The notes beneath the pieces were generated by a model. The model did not search any database. It was not told the DNA's origin and saw only the letters and a list, made by a program, of their open reading frames with translations. Positions 36,625 through 45,759 of a stretch of DNA of 64,000 nucleotides are shown here, in pieces. Numbering within the stretch: position 1 is the stretch's first letter; every line of letters starts with the position of its first letter. The position numbers and the translations under genes are program-made. This DNA is from Paraburkholderia bonniea (GTDB lineage: Bacteria > Pseudomonadota > Gammaproteobacteria > Burkholderiales > Burkholderiaceae): contig NZ_QPEQ01000001.1 of NCBI RefSeq assembly GCF_009455625.1, positions 2,418,001 through 2,482,000 of the forward strand, written 5' to 3'.

Positions 36625-36935
36625 CCACCAAGCAGATCGAAGTCTCCATTCTCGACCAGCCCTACCGCCTCGCCTGCTCCCCCGAAACCGAAGCGGCGCT
36701 GCTGGAAGCCGTGGCGCGAGTTGACGCGGAAATGACGAAAATCCGCAGTCACAGCACAGTGCGTGGCACCGACCGTGTGGCCGTGATGGCAGCGCTCTCA
36801 CTGGCCTCGGAATTAATCCGGCTGCAAGCCAGCGTGCGTCACGGAGAATCTTTTCCCGCCGAAGAAATCCGGCGTACAATGCAGCAGATGAACGAACAGC
36901 TCGGCACAGTTATTGAGCAGTACCGGGCGCAGTAA
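36621..36935 (+). CDS. zapA: Cell division protein ZapA
   Basis: A 104-residue protein that bundles FtsZ filaments at the division ring. The N-terminal part (QIEVSILDQPYRLACSPETE) and the following helix match the ZapA family; the C-terminal coiled coil mediates dimers and tetramers. It overlaps the upstream coiled-coil gene by 4 bases. The gene order zapA then 6S RNA (ssrS) is conserved widely in proteobacteria, which supports both calls. Confidence 0.92.
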   Translation: MTTKQIEVSILDQPYRLACSPETEAALLEAVARVDAEMTKIRSHSTVRGTDRVAVMAALSLASELIRLQASVRHGESFPAEEIRRTMQQMNEQLGTVIEQYRAQ

Positions 36936-36942
36936 ATAAAAA

Positions 36943-36985
36943 CAACGCAGCAAACAAGTCCTGTTTTTCTGCGTTGTGTTGTTTT
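36943..36985 (+). terminator. Terminator after zapA
   Basis: An 8-bp stem (36943-36950 with 36969-36976) with an 18-base loop, followed by the T-rich TGTTGTTTTA. A second hairpin (36991-36997 with 37004-37010) followed by TTGTTTA lies just after, directly before 6S RNA. Confidence 0.7.
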
Positions 36986-37021
36986 ATCAGGCTGGCTGAA
37001 TTTAGCCAGCTTGTTTAGTTA

Positions 37022-37203
37022 GCTTCCCTGCCTGGTTCGCCAAGGTCATATATTCCTTGAACCAATGCCTTGTGCACGGTTGTGGAAATTTGTAGCACTG
37101 GTGTGCGCGTCACTCTGTCTGATGTACCCGAAGTGTTACTAACTGCGACCAATTCTGAACCCTGGTTCAGGATGCCGGCCTAGCGGCTATGGCGGGGACT
37201 TAA
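37022..37203 (+). ncRNA. ssrS: 6S RNA
   Basis: The segment downstream of zapA has the marks of betaproteobacterial 6S RNA: a 5' end CTTCCCTGCCTGGTTCGCC that pairs with a 3' end TATGGCGGGGAC, a long interrupted hairpin with a central bubble, and the 3' block GGTTCAGGATGCCGGCC. 6S RNA binds the housekeeping RNA polymerase holoenzyme and tunes transcription in stationary phase. The ends are estimated to within a few bases. An intrinsic terminator begins a few bases later. Confidence 0.88.
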
Positions 37204-37208
37204 TTCCA

Positions 37209-37242
37209 GCGGCACCGGGCATTCCCCGGTGCCGCTTTTTTT
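37209..37242 (+). terminator. Intrinsic terminator after 6S RNA
   Basis: An 11-bp GC-rich stem (37209-37219 with 37225-37235), a 5-base loop and seven T residues. It separates 6S RNA from the EVE-domain gene. Confidence 0.92.
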
Positions 37243-37309
37243 CGGCAGCACCTCACCCACGCCCGGCCACACCACCGGCCGTTTGCCAACTCAACGTTCA
37301 CTCCGACTC

Positions 37310-37777
37310 ATGCGCTACTGGCTAATGAAGTCCGAACCGGACGAAGCAAGCATCGACCATCTCGCACAAGCGCCTCAGCAAACGCTGCCCTGGACTGGCG
37401 TGCGCAACTATCAGGCGCGCAATTTCATGCGCGACACCATGAAAATCGGCGACGGCGTGCTGTTCTATCACTCCAGTTGCCCCGCGCCGGGTATCGCCGG
37501 GCTCGCGGAAGTCGCATCAACGGCCTATCCCGACCCCACCCAGTTCGATCCGCAAAGCCCTTACTTCGATCCCAAAGCAACCCAGCAAACGCCGCGCTGG
37601 CAACTGGTCGATGTCGTGTTTAAACAAAAAATCACCCTGATCCCGCTGGCCACGCTGCGCGAACATCCCGCGCTCGCACACATGCAAGTGCTAGCCAAAG
37701 GCAACCGGCTGTCGATCACACCGGTCACGGCCACCGAATGGCGCTTCATTACCGGACAACTTGTCTCTCCCGCTTGA
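37310..37777 (+). CDS. EVE domain-containing protein
   Basis: A 155-residue protein that is a single EVE (PUA-like) domain: MRYWLMKSEPDEASIDHL at the start, then WTGVRNYQARNFMRDTMKIGD and LFYHSS, the ligand-binding aromatic-lined pocket. EVE proteins are thought to bind modified nucleobases in DNA or RNA (as human THYN1). The frame is open from 37229, but the ATG at 37310 is the family start. The gene is often next to zapA/6S in betaproteobacteria. The biological substrate is unknown. Confidence 0.9.
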   Translation: MRYWLMKSEPDEASIDHLAQAPQQTLPWTGVRNYQARNFMRDTMKIGDGVLFYHSSCPAPGIAGLAEVASTAYPDPTQFDPQSPYFDPKATQQTPRWQLVDVVFKQKITLIPLATLREHPALAHMQVLAKGNRLSITPVTATEWRFITGQLVSPA

Positions 37778-37934
37778 TGCGTCCCAGGGCAGGAGCTGAA
37801 ACGGCCCCAATGCAAAGCGCCAGCCACGCCATCAGGTACCATATGCGCCGCTCCGGTGTCGCATGGCACGGACAGCGCATGGCACGGATTAATTCGCCAC
37901 CGCGCCCACCACCGTTCACGCAAGGAACTCAAGA

Positions 37935-38663
37935 ATGACCAGAAAAACTGCACTCGCCTTCGCACTTGCCATCGCTTCTGCTGCCCCGCTCGCGCTGGCA
38001 CTCGTTCCCGCCACCGCCCAGGCGCAAAGCGCGGCGCAAGCTCAACCAGCTGGCGTGCTGTCGCTGAATGCCCAGGCCAGCACTGAAGTTCCACAGGATG
38101 TCGTTCACATCACCCTGTTCTACGAACAGGAAGCCAAAGACCCCTCCACGCTGACCACCTCGCTCAACCAGCGCGCTGACGCCGCATTGCAAAAAACCAA
38201 GGGCGTCGCAGGCGTCACTGCACGCACCGGCGCGTTCTCGATTGGCCCGTCAACCGACCGCGATGGCCGTATCTCCGCCTGGCGCGGCCGCACCGAAGTC
38301 GTGCTCGAATCGCACGACTTCGCCGCAGCATCAAAGCTCGCGGGCCAGATGGGTTCAGTGATGCAAGTCAGCGACGTCCAGTTCTCGCTCTCGCCTGAAG
38401 CCCAGCGCGCCGCCGAGCAAAAGCTGACCGGCCAGGCCATCGCCTCGTTCCGCCAGCAAGCGGGCGCAGCCGCTGAAGCCTTCGGTTACAGCGGCTTCTC
38501 CATCCGCGAAGTGAATCTCGGACATAACGGCATCTCGCCACGTCCGATGATGATGATGAGCGCCCGCATGATGAGCGACAGCGCCAAATCCGCACCGGTA
38601 CCGATTGAAGGTGGCACGACAACCGTCACCGTCAACGTGTCCGGTTCCGTCCAGATGAAGTAA
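37935..38663 (+). CDS. SIMPL (DUF541) domain periplasmic protein
   Basis: A 242-residue exported protein: signal peptide ending ATAQA, then a single SIMPL domain with GVLSLNAQASTEVPQDVVHI at its start and VTVNVSGSVQMK at its end. Bacterial members are periplasmic or outer-membrane-associated and of poorly known function; some protect against oxidative stress. AAGGAA precedes the ATG. A Met-rich patch (residues about 204-214) is present. A terminator follows. Confidence 0.88.
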   Translation: MTRKTALAFALAIASAAPLALALVPATAQAQSAAQAQPAGVLSLNAQASTEVPQDVVHITLFYEQEAKDPSTLTTSLNQRADAALQKTKGVAGVTARTGAFSIGPSTDRDGRISAWRGRTEVVLESHDFAAASKLAGQMGSVMQVSDVQFSLSPEAQRAAEQKLTGQAIASFRQQAGAAAEAFGYSGFSIREVNLGHNGISPRPMMMMSARMMSDSAKSAPVPIEGGTTTVTVNVSGSVQMK

Positions 38664-38720
38664 GCCCGGATTGCGGAACCGGCTCGCACACAGCCCATTC
38701 CGCCCTTCCGGTCAAGGCGC

Positions 38721-38762
38721 AAAAAAACGCCACGGTCATATTCAAATGACCGTGGCGTTTTG
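38721..38762. terminator. Bidirectional terminator between SIMPL gene and lgt
   Basis: A 13-bp perfect stem (38727-38739 with 38746-38758) with a 6-base loop, followed by TTTT on plus and preceded by AAAAAAA (TTTTTTT on minus). Confidence 0.88.
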
Positions 38763-38837
38763 CCTTGATGCAGCGCGCTGCAGTGCAACGCAATACGCCG
38801 CCACTCCGGACAGCACATTGCGCACCCATCAAGCCGC

Positions 38838-39740
38838 TCAGCCTGGCGTCACAGCGCCAGGGGTTTGCCTGCCGCGCCGGTAAGCCCAAAGCAGCATCAA
38901 GATGCCCGCCAGGATCATCGGCAACGACAGCCACTGTCCCATCGAAAACCCCAGCGCAAGCAAGCCAAGAAAATCGTCTGGCTCCCGGGCGAATTCGACC
39001 GTGAAACGCGCCAGGCCATAGCCAATCAGAAACACCGCCGAAATCGCCCCTACCGGGCGCGGCTTGCGCGAGAAAAACCACAGCACGAGAAACAGCACCA
39101 CCCCCTCAAGCGCGATCTCATACAGTTGCGACGGATGGCGCGGCAGCAAATGATATTGCTCAAATACCGCGCCGAGATTCCATTGCGTAGCCAACTGCGG
39201 ATGGCTGGCAAGCCAGCCCGCGTCTTCCTGAGCGGCGCTCGGAAAGAGCATGGCCCAAGGCGCAGCGGGATCGGTCACACGGCCCCATAACTCGCCGTTG
39301 ATAAAGTTGCCTAGCCGCCCCGCAGCCAGCCCGGCCGGCACCATCGGCGCGACAAAATCGGTCACCTGCAGCCAGGTGCGCTGACGCTGACGGGCAAACA
39401 GCACCATCGCCAGCGTCACCCCCAGAAAGCCACCATGAAACGACATGCCGCCTTCCCAGACCTTGAGAATATCGAGCGGATGAGCGAAGTAATAACTCGC
39501 TTTGTAAAACAGGACATAGCCCAGCCGGCCACCCAGCACCGTCCCGAGCACGCCGTAAAACAGCATGTCGTCGATATCCTTGCGGGTCCAGCCTTGCGCC
39601 GCCACAAACGGCAAGCGCAGCCGCAAGCGCGCGACGACAATCGCCGAAATAAAGGCCACCAGATACATCAAGCCATACCAGCGCACGGCCAGCGGCCCTA
39701 GATGAATGGCAATGGGATCGAAATTGGGATGAATGAGCAT
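38838..39740 (-). CDS. lgt: Phosphatidylglycerol-prolipoprotein diacylglyceryl transferase
   Basis: A 300-residue inner membrane enzyme that adds diacylglycerol to the lipobox Cys of prolipoproteins, the first step of lipoprotein maturation. Seven membrane segments are apparent, with the Lgt signature [14 protein letters not shown] near residue 140. Length matches the family. The start at 39740 ([15 protein letters not shown]) is the family one; its ribosome site is weak. It is upstream of no obvious operon partner; the LysR gene behind it is on the same strand. Confidence 0.96.
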   Translation of the reverse strand: MLIHPNFDPIAIHLGPLAVRWYGLMYLVAFISAIVVARLRLRLPFVAAQGWTRKDIDDMLFYGVLGTVLGGRLGYVLFYKASYYFAHPLDILKVWEGGMSFHGGFLGVTLAMVLFARQRQRTWLQVTDFVAPMVPAGLAAGRLGNFINGELWGRVTDPAAPWAMLFPSAAQEDAGWLASHPQLATQWNLGAVFEQYHLLPRHPSQLYEIALEGVVLFLVLWFFSRKPRPVGAISAVFLIGYGLARFTVEFAREPDDFLGLLALGFSMGQWLSLPMILAGILMLLWAYRRGRQTPGAVTPG

Positions 39741-39803
39741 CGTGGAATGGGAAAGGTTAGGGGTTCGATAGCGCAGATGCGCGGGCTCAGATCCTGCGCC
39801 GGC

Positions 39804-40760
39804 TCAAGCCATACGGCCCGCGTGAGCTTGCACGATCTTGATGAAACCGGCCAGCACCGGGCTCACGTGTGCGGTGCGCCAGACTAGCCCGGTTTCGATC
39901 GCGGGAACGGATTCGCTCAGCGGCCGGTACACCACCCCGGTGCGGCGCAGGTTGCGCAGCGATTGCGGCACCAGCGCGACGCCCATGCCCGCTGAGACAA
40001 GACTGACGATGGTTTGCATCTGAATCGCTTCCTGGCCAATGCGGGGCGTCAGGCCTGCGACGCCGTAGCAATCCATGATGATGTCATAAAAGCCTGGGGC
40101 CAAACGTCTGGGGAAGATCACCAACGGCATGTCGGCGACGTCGCGCAAGCTGACCGGGGTTTCGTGCCACTCAGCCCCGGCAGGTCCTGCAAGCCCCAGG
40201 CGCGTGGCATGTTCCAGCGACAACGCGATCACCAGCGGCTCCCGCGCGAGCGCCAGCCACGACAGTTGCGCGGCATGACGCGGCGGCAGCGGGGCAATCA
40301 CCAGGCCCGCATCAATCCGGCCCGCGATCAGCTCATCAATTTGCACATCGCTGGTGGCTTCCGCCAGTTGCAGGCGCACGCCAGGATAGCGCGCCCCGAA
40401 GTCACTCAGCAGTAACGGCAGCAGCCCGTAATCGGCGGTCGAAACAAACGCCAGCGACAACCGCCCCGCTTCGCCATGCGCCAGACTTTGAGCCAGCGGC
40501 CGCAACGCCTCGGCGCTAGCCAGCAGCCGCTGCACTTCCGGCAGCAAATCAGCCCCCACCGCCGTCAGTTCAACCGAGCGCTTGGTGCGGGCAAAGAGCG
40601 TCACGCCCAAGGTCTCCTCCAGCGCGCGGATCGCCTGCGACAACGGCGGCTGCGTCATCGACAAACGCGCCGCCGCCCGGCCGAAATGCTTTTCTTCCGC
40701 CACCGCAACAAAATAACGAAGCTGGCGTAAATCAGGGGTGGTAGTCAAAGTTGGCATCAT
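39804..40760 (-). CDS. LysR-family transcriptional regulator
   Basis: A 318-residue LysR-type regulator: winged helix-turn-helix in residues about 9-68 (LRQLRYFVAVAEEKHFGRAA, then TQPPLSQAIRALEETLG) and a periplasmic-binding-like effector domain. It is divergent from ilvD, with 144 bases between them, so control of ilvD or of itself is likely. The effector is not readable from the sequence. The start at 40760 (MMPTL) is chosen; the frame to 41069 runs into ilvD antisense and is not used. Confidence 0.88.
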   Translation of the reverse strand: MMPTLTTTPDLRQLRYFVAVAEEKHFGRAAARLSMTQPPLSQAIRALEETLGVTLFARTKRSVELTAVGADLLPEVQRLLASAEALRPLAQSLAHGEAGRLSLAFVSTADYGLLPLLLSDFGARYPGVRLQLAEATSDVQIDELIAGRIDAGLVIAPLPPRHAAQLSWLALAREPLVIALSLEHATRLGLAGPAGAEWHETPVSLRDVADMPLVIFPRRLAPGFYDIIMDCYGVAGLTPRIGQEAIQMQTIVSLVSAGMGVALVPQSLRNLRRTGVVYRPLSESVPAIETGLVWRTAHVSPVLAGFIKIVQAHAGRMA

Positions 40761-40762
40761 TG

Positions 40763-40799
40763 ATATATTTTGCGACCTAATAAGCCATAAATAATATAT
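40763..40799. promoter_or_regulatory. AT-rich inverted repeat in the lysR-ilvD intergenic region
   Basis: ATATATTTT and AATAATATAT arms about 19 bases apart form an imperfect palindrome in otherwise GC-rich DNA. The position just before the regulator start is typical of LysR autoregulatory sites, which follow the T-N11-A rule. It may also contain the promoter -10 regions. Confidence 0.45.
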
Positions 40800-40904
40800 T
40801 GGACACGCAAATAGAGACACTGCATGCTTGCGCGGCGCGTCTGAACTCGCTTCAAGCCGCCCCCAATACGTTTTCACCAAAAATAATCTGGATGGAGTTC
40901 CCCC

Positions 40905-42578
40905 ATGCCGTATAACCGCCGTTCCAAAAACATCACGCAAGGCGTGGCCCGTTCGCCGAACCGTTCGATGTACTACGCCCTCGGCTACGAAAAAGACGAT
41001 TTCGATAAACCAATGATCGGCATCGCCAACGGCCACTCCACCATCACGCCGTGCAACGCGGGCCTGCAACGGCTAGCCGATGCCGCCGTGGCAGCGGTCA
41101 AGGGCGCGGACGCCAACCCGCAGATTTTCGGCACCCCGACCATCTCCGATGGCATGTCGATGGGTACCGAAGGCATGAAGTATTCGCTGGTGTCGCGCGA
41201 AGTCATCGCCGACAGCATTGAAACCTGCGTGCAGGGCCAGTGGATGGATGGCGTCGTCGTGATCGGCGGCTGCGACAAGAACATGCCCGGCGGCATGATC
41301 GGCCTGGCGCGCATGAATGTGCCTGGCATCTATGTTTATGGCGGCACGATCCGCCCCGGCAACTGGAAAGGCGTCGATCTGACCATCGTGTCCTCGTTCG
41401 AGGCGGTGGGCGAATTCACCGCAGGCCGGATGTCACAGGAAGATTTTGAAGGGGTCGAAAAAAATGCCTGTCCTTCAACAGGCTCATGTGGCGGCATGTA
41501 TACCGCCAACACCATGAGCTCCTCGTTCGAGGCGCTCGGCATGTCGCTGCTGTACTCATCGACGATGGCCAACCCGGACGACGAAAAAGTCGCCTCGGCC
41601 GCTGAATCGGCCCGGGTGCTGGTCGAAGCAGTGAAGCGCGACCTGAAGCCGCGCGACATCATCACCCGGCAGTCGATTGAAAACGCGGTCGCGGTCATCA
41701 TGGCCACCGGCGGCTCCACCAATGCCGTGCTGCACTACCTGGCCATCGCGCATGCGGCCGAAGTCGAATGGTCGATTGACGACTTCGAGCGTATCCGCAG
41801 GCGCGTGCCGGTGATTTGCAATCTCAAGCCGTCAGGCCAGTTTGTCGCCACCGATCTGCACCGGGCAGGCGGCGTGCCGCAGGTCATGAAGATTTTGCTC
41901 GACGCAGGCCTGCTGCATGGCGAATGCATCACCATCACTGGCAAAACCCTGGCCGAAGAACTCAAAGATGTGCCATCGGTGCCGCGTGCCGATCAGCAAG
42001 TGATCTTCCCGATTGCTCAAGCGCTTTACAAGGAAGGCCACCTGGCCATCCTGAAGGGCAATCTGGCACCTGATGGCGCGGTCGCCAAGATCACTGGCCT
42101 GAAAAACCCGGTCATCACCGGGCCAGCCCGGGTTTTCGACGACGAACAAAGCGCCCTCGAAGCGATCCTCGCCGACAAAATCCAGGCAGGCGATGTGATC
42201 GTGCTGCGCTATCTCGGGCCGAAGGGCGGCCCGGGCATGCCAGAAATGCTCGCCCCCACCTCGGCCATCATCGGCAAAGGTCTGGGCGAAACTGTCGGGC
42301 TGATTACCGATGGCCGCTTCTCGGGCGGAACATGGGGCATGGTGGTCGGTCACGTCGCACCGGAAGCGTTTATCGGCGGCACGATTGCGCTGATCCACGA
42401 AGGCGACTCGATCACGATTGATGCGCACCAGTTGCTGCTGCAACTGAACGTCGATCCGGCCGAGCTGGAACGCCGCCGCGCAGCCTGGAAAGCGCCCGCA
42501 CCACGTTACACGCGTGGCGTGCTCGCCAAGTACGCCGCGCTGGCGCTGCCAGCCCACAAAGGGGCGGTCACCGGCTAG
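40905..42578 (+). CDS. ilvD: Dihydroxy-acid dehydratase
   Basis: A 557-residue Fe-S enzyme of branched-chain amino acid and pantothenate precursor synthesis, dehydrating 2,3-dihydroxy-isovalerate and its homologue. Cluster and metal ligands lie in CDKNMPGG and [16 protein letters not shown]; the [11 protein letters not shown] motif near the end carries the catalytic Ser. Length and motifs match the short IlvD class. GGAG precedes the ATG. It is divergent from the LysR gene. Confidence 0.96.
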   Translation: MPYNRRSKNITQGVARSPNRSMYYALGYEKDDFDKPMIGIANGHSTITPCNAGLQRLADAAVAAVKGADANPQIFGTPTISDGMSMGTEGMKYSLVSREVIADSIETCVQGQWMDGVVVIGGCDKNMPGGMIGLARMNVPGIYVYGGTIRPGNWKGVDLTIVSSFEAVGEFTAGRMSQEDFEGVEKNACPSTGSCGGMYTANTMSSSFEALGMSLLYSSTMANPDDEKVASAAESARVLVEAVKRDLKPRDIITRQSIENAVAVIMATGGSTNAVLHYLAIAHAAEVEWSIDDFERIRRRVPVICNLKPSGQFVATDLHRAGGVPQVMKILLDAGLLHGECITITGKTLAEELKDVPSVPRADQQVIFPIAQALYKEGHLAILKGNLAPDGAVAKITGLKNPVITGPARVFDDEQSALEAILADKIQAGDVIVLRYLGPKGGPGMPEMLAPTSAIIGKGLGETVGLITDGRFSGGTWGMVVGHVAPEAFIGGTIALIHEGDSITIDAHQLLLQLNVDPAELERRRAAWKAPAPRYTRGVLAKYAALALPAHKGAVTG

Positions 42579-42637
42579 CGCGTCGCTCACGGGCTGAAGG
42601 CCCCGGCAGCACGGGCCAGAACGGCCCAAAATAAAAG

Positions 42638-42680
42638 GGGAACCCGCTGAATTATCCAGAGCGGGTTCCCTTTGCTTTTA
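42638..42680 (+). terminator. Terminator after ilvD
   Basis: An 11-bp stem (42638-42648 with 42660-42670) with an 11-base loop, followed by TTTGCTTTTA. Its T tract runs directly into the TATAAT of the next gene. Confidence 0.82.
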
Positions 42681-42684
42681 TAAT
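42679..42684 (+). promoter_or_regulatory. Possible -10 element for the cytochrome gene
   Basis: A consensus TATAAT followed by GCGCC, 43 bases before the ATG at 42728. It overlaps the T tract of the ilvD terminator. The -35 region would lie within the terminator stem. Confidence 0.5.
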
Positions 42685-42727
42685 GCGCCGATGTTAAGCC
42701 GGGCCTGTGCCACGGCGGGGAAGCACA

Positions 42728-43057
42728 ATGAAATCAATGTTGTTTGCTGCGCTCACGCTGGCGAGTGTTTTACTGCCAGACGCTGTAATAAGGGCTGCTG
42801 TGGCACAAGGCCTGCCGCTCGCCCAGCAGCAAAACTGCATGAGTTGTCATACGGTCGAACGGGTCTCGATGGGCCCATCACTGCGTGAAATAGCGCAAAA
42901 ATATGCCGCGCGTGACGACGCGCCAGGCTATCTGGCACACAAGATCATCGAGGGCAGCTCAGGGGTCTGGGGCCCCGTGCCCATGCCCGCAAACACACAG
43001 CTCACGCCAGAACAGGCCGCCACGCTGGCTAGCTGGATCATGACGCTAAAGCGCTGA
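42728..43057 (+). CDS. Small periplasmic c-type cytochrome
   Basis: A 109-residue class I cytochrome c. A signal peptide ends near AAVAQG; the heme site CMSCH is at residues 37-41 and the distal Met is in VWGPVPMPAN. The size is that of c551/c552-type electron carriers. The ATG at 42728 follows GGGGAAG; the frame opens at 42707. Its redox partners are not encoded nearby. Confidence 0.9.
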   Translation: MKSMLFAALTLASVLLPDAVIRAAVAQGLPLAQQQNCMSCHTVERVSMGPSLREIAQKYAARDDAPGYLAHKIIEGSSGVWGPVPMPANTQLTPEQAATLASWIMTLKR

Positions 43058-43090
43058 AACACAGAAACAAATGCCCACGCCGCCAGACGC

Positions 43091-43570
43091 TCAACCCCGG
43101 CCGCCAGGCGTTTCAGCCGCACGCAAACCCAGCTCTTCCCGCACCGCCTCACGCACCCAGTTCCCCATCTGCGCTTCAAGCGACAGCGCCACTTCACGCG
43201 TGACCTGATTAACGAGCCACGTCATCTGGCCTTGCAGCGCATCACGGCAACGCGTTTCGACCAGGCTGCGCCCCTCCCCGGTCAGATAACTCACGCAACG
43301 GCCTTTCAGACGCTCAGCCAGCAAATCAGCATTCAGCGCGAGATAGAGATCGTCGGAAGGAGAAATCAATGCTTCAGGCACTTCAAACGCCTCGGCAGCC
43401 AAACCAGCGGCGGCATTCTGCTCTAGCCCGGCGGGCTCAGTGGCTCGGGGGCTCGCAACGCTAGCACTGGCACTGGCTCCGGCAACATGGCGCTCGGGAG
43501 CGCCTGCAACCAGCACGTCGGTCAGAACCGGAATAGAAGAATCAAAAGAAGAAGCAGTCGAATCAGACAC
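43091..43570 (-). CDS. DUF2486 family protein
   Basis: A 159-residue protein starting with a GTG (GGAG 7 bases upstream). The N-terminal SSIPVLTDVL is the DUF2486 hallmark; it is followed by an Ala/Ser/Pro-rich linker and a helical C-terminal half. No signal or membrane segment is visible. The family is known only from Burkholderia and relatives and has no assigned function. It follows holC and pepA on the same strand and is probably in their operon. Confidence 0.78.
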   Translation of the reverse strand: MSDSTASSFDSSIPVLTDVLVAGAPERHVAGASASASVASPRATEPAGLEQNAAAGLAAEAFEVPEALISPSDDLYLALNADLLAERLKGRCVSYLTGEGRSLVETRCRDALQGQMTWLVNQVTREVALSLEAQMGNWVREAVREELGLRAAETPGGRG

Positions 43571-43625
43571 AAATAAACTCCGTCGATGAATCGGACGAGC
43601 CGATAAGCGAACTCAGCGCACCAGC

Positions 43626-44060
43626 CTACGCGTGCGCTGAGGCCTGATTACCCTGTTTGTAATTGTTCAGCACATAGCCCCGGTCACGATAAAAACGATA
43701 ACGGTCGCGGCCAGCGGCAAGCTCGTCGGGGGCATTGCCCACCACTTCCAGCAAGCGCTCAAAGCGCGCGAACTGGAGCGGCACGCTAGCACCGAGGTTC
43801 AGCAAGATGGGGTATTGCGGCGCGCCATCAAGCTGTTCAGCCAGCACCACCGGCGTGTGCGCCGCCAGCGGGCTGTCTGCCATGCAATGCGGCACGAAAT
43901 CGAGTGGCGCGAAGGTCCACAACTGCTCATCGAAAGCCCGCAGCCGCGGGCCTTCGGCCAGCACGACCAGAGGCTGGCCCGCCTGATACGCCTTGCGCAC
44001 CAGACGGCAGGCATACAGCAGCGCATCGCCCACATTGGAATGAAAGTCGATTCGCGTCAC
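43626..44060 (-). CDS. holC: DNA polymerase III chi subunit
   Basis: A 144-residue subunit of the clamp-loader complex that links the polymerase to single-strand binding protein. RIDFHSNVGDALLYACRLVRKAY at the start and LLNLGASVPLQFARFERL are family features (quoted in parts below 20). The start codon is GTG at 44060 with GGAG 7 bases upstream. It starts 16 bases after the end of pepA; the pepA-holC pair is conserved in proteobacteria. Confidence 0.92.
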   Translation of the reverse strand: MTRIDFHSNVGDALLYACRLVRKAYQAGQPLVVLAEGPRLRAFDEQLWTFAPLDFVPHCMADSPLAAHTPVVLAEQLDGAPQYPILLNLGASVPLQFARFERLLEVVGNAPDELAAGRDRYRFYRDRGYVLNNYKQGNQASAHA

Positions 44061-44076
44061 ACCTGGCTCCGCTGCG

Positions 44077-45588
44077 TCATTGTCCGGCGCGGTCGATCAG
44101 AAACTGCGCCAGCAACGGCACCGGACGGCCCGTCGCACCCTTGGCCGCACCGCTCTTCCATGCGGTGCCCGCGATGTCGAGGTGAGCCCATGGATAGGCT
44201 TCAGTGAAACGCGACAGGAAGCACGCCGCCGTCACGCTACCAGCCGGACGGCCGCCGATATTCGCCAGATCGGCGAAATTCGACTTGAGCTGTTCCTGAT
44301 ATTCGTCATCAAGCGGCAAACGCCATGCCGGATCGCACGCTTCTTTTGACGCATCGAGCAATTCGCCCGCGAGCGCATCGTCTTTCGAAAACAGCCCGCT
44401 GTTGTGATGGCCCAGCGCGATGATGCACGCGCCCGTCAGCGTGGCGATGTCAATCACGGCGGCAGGCTTGAAGCGCGTGGCGTAAGTCAGCGCATCACAC
44501 AGGATCAAACGGCCTTCAGCATCGGTATTGAGCACTTCGATCGTCAGGCCAGCCATGCTGGTCACGATATCGCCCGGCTTGGTGGCATTGCCCGCAGGCA
44601 TGTTCTCGCAAGTCGGGATGATGCCGACAACATTCAGCTTCAGCCCCATTTCGGCCACCGCGCGCAACGTGCCCAGCACCGAACCGGCACCGCACATGTC
44701 GTACTTCATCTCGTCCATGCCTTCGCCAGGCTTGAGTGAAATGCCACCGCTATCGAACGTAATGCCCTTGCCAACCAGCACCACCGGCGCGGCTTTGGCC
44801 GCTGCGCCCTGATACTGCAGCACGATGAATTGCGGCGGCTCAACCGAGCCCCGGGTCACGGACAAAAACGACCCCATCTTCAATGCTTCGAGGCGCTTTT
44901 GCCCCAGCACTTCGACTTTCAGCCCCCAGTCTTTTGCGAGCTTTTTAGCCGTGTTCGCCAGGTAAGTGGGCGTGCAGACGTTGCCTGGCAAATTGCCGAG
45001 ATCACGCGTGAGGTCCATCCCATTGCCCAGCGCCGCGCCATGTTTGGCACCGATGCGGGCACGCTTTTCGTCAGCCAGATCGACGCTGAACACGACGCGC
45101 TTGAGCGCGCGTGCGCCGTGATCGGCGAGGCTTTTCATCTGGGTGAATTTGTACGACAGGTCACGCAGCGCAATGATGGCTGCGCGCACACACCAGTCGG
45201 CGGAGCGCTCCTGCACCGGCAGTTGCGCCAGCGTGAAGGCCACCTGGGCGATTTTGGTTGTCAGCAACGCGCGCCATGCAGCCCGCACGGCGTCGCCGTA
45301 GGCTTTCTGGGTGAAGGCGGCCTGCTTGCCGAGACCCACCAGCAGCACGCGTGCAGCGCCGATGCCAGCCACCTCGTGCAAGAGCAGCGTGCTGCCGTTT
45401 TTACCGTCCATATCGCCTGCTTTGATGATGCGGCTAAGCAGGCCCTGAGTAGCCTTGTCGATCTCGCGTGCAGCGCCGGAGAGCGGCTGCGACTCGAACA
45501 CACCAATCACGATGCAATCGGATTTTGCGGTGCTAAAACCGTTTGCCGGGCCTTTGTTCCAGTCACAGGCTTTTATGCTAAAGTCCAT
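44077..45588 (-). CDS. pepA: Leucyl aminopeptidase (cytosol aminopeptidase)
   Basis: A 503-residue M17 metallopeptidase removing N-terminal residues from peptides; in some bacteria it also binds DNA. The signature [10 protein letters not shown] is present, as are [15 protein letters not shown] and MKYDMCGAG, which hold the metal ligands. The ATG at 45588 has GAGGA upstream; the frame extends to 45675 with residues unlike the family. It is transcribed divergently from lptF. Confidence 0.95.
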   Translation of the reverse strand: MDFSIKACDWNKGPANGFSTAKSDCIVIGVFESQPLSGAAREIDKATQGLLSRIIKAGDMDGKNGSTLLLHEVAGIGAARVLLVGLGKQAAFTQKAYGDAVRAAWRALLTTKIAQVAFTLAQLPVQERSADWCVRAAIIALRDLSYKFTQMKSLADHGARALKRVVFSVDLADEKRARIGAKHGAALGNGMDLTRDLGNLPGNVCTPTYLANTAKKLAKDWGLKVEVLGQKRLEALKMGSFLSVTRGSVEPPQFIVLQYQGAAAKAAPVVLVGKGITFDSGGISLKPGEGMDEMKYDMCGAGSVLGTLRAVAEMGLKLNVVGIIPTCENMPAGNATKPGDIVTSMAGLTIEVLNTDAEGRLILCDALTYATRFKPAAVIDIATLTGACIIALGHHNSGLFSKDDALAGELLDASKEACDPAWRLPLDDEYQEQLKSNFADLANIGGRPAGSVTAACFLSRFTEAYPWAHLDIAGTAWKSGAAKGATGRPVPLLAQFLIDRAGQ

Positions 45589-45759
45589 CGCGCTTGTCCT
45601 CGGATAAGATCTGGGCTTGGAATGAAAGCCGCGATTATCCGCTATTTTTCTCCCCGGCGGCGGCCCGGACGGCACGTGGGCCCAAGCCCCAGCGCAATCG
45701 TTCAGACACTTTCCAGATGCCTCCAGGCATCTTCAGACGAGCCCCTCTCTCCACCCAGA

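Noticed and set aside
44830..45759. A 310-codon open extension upstream of lptF in the same frame
   Set aside because: It lies antisense to pepA and its translation is His/Arg/Gln-rich with no family similarity; LptF homology starts at the ATG at 45760.
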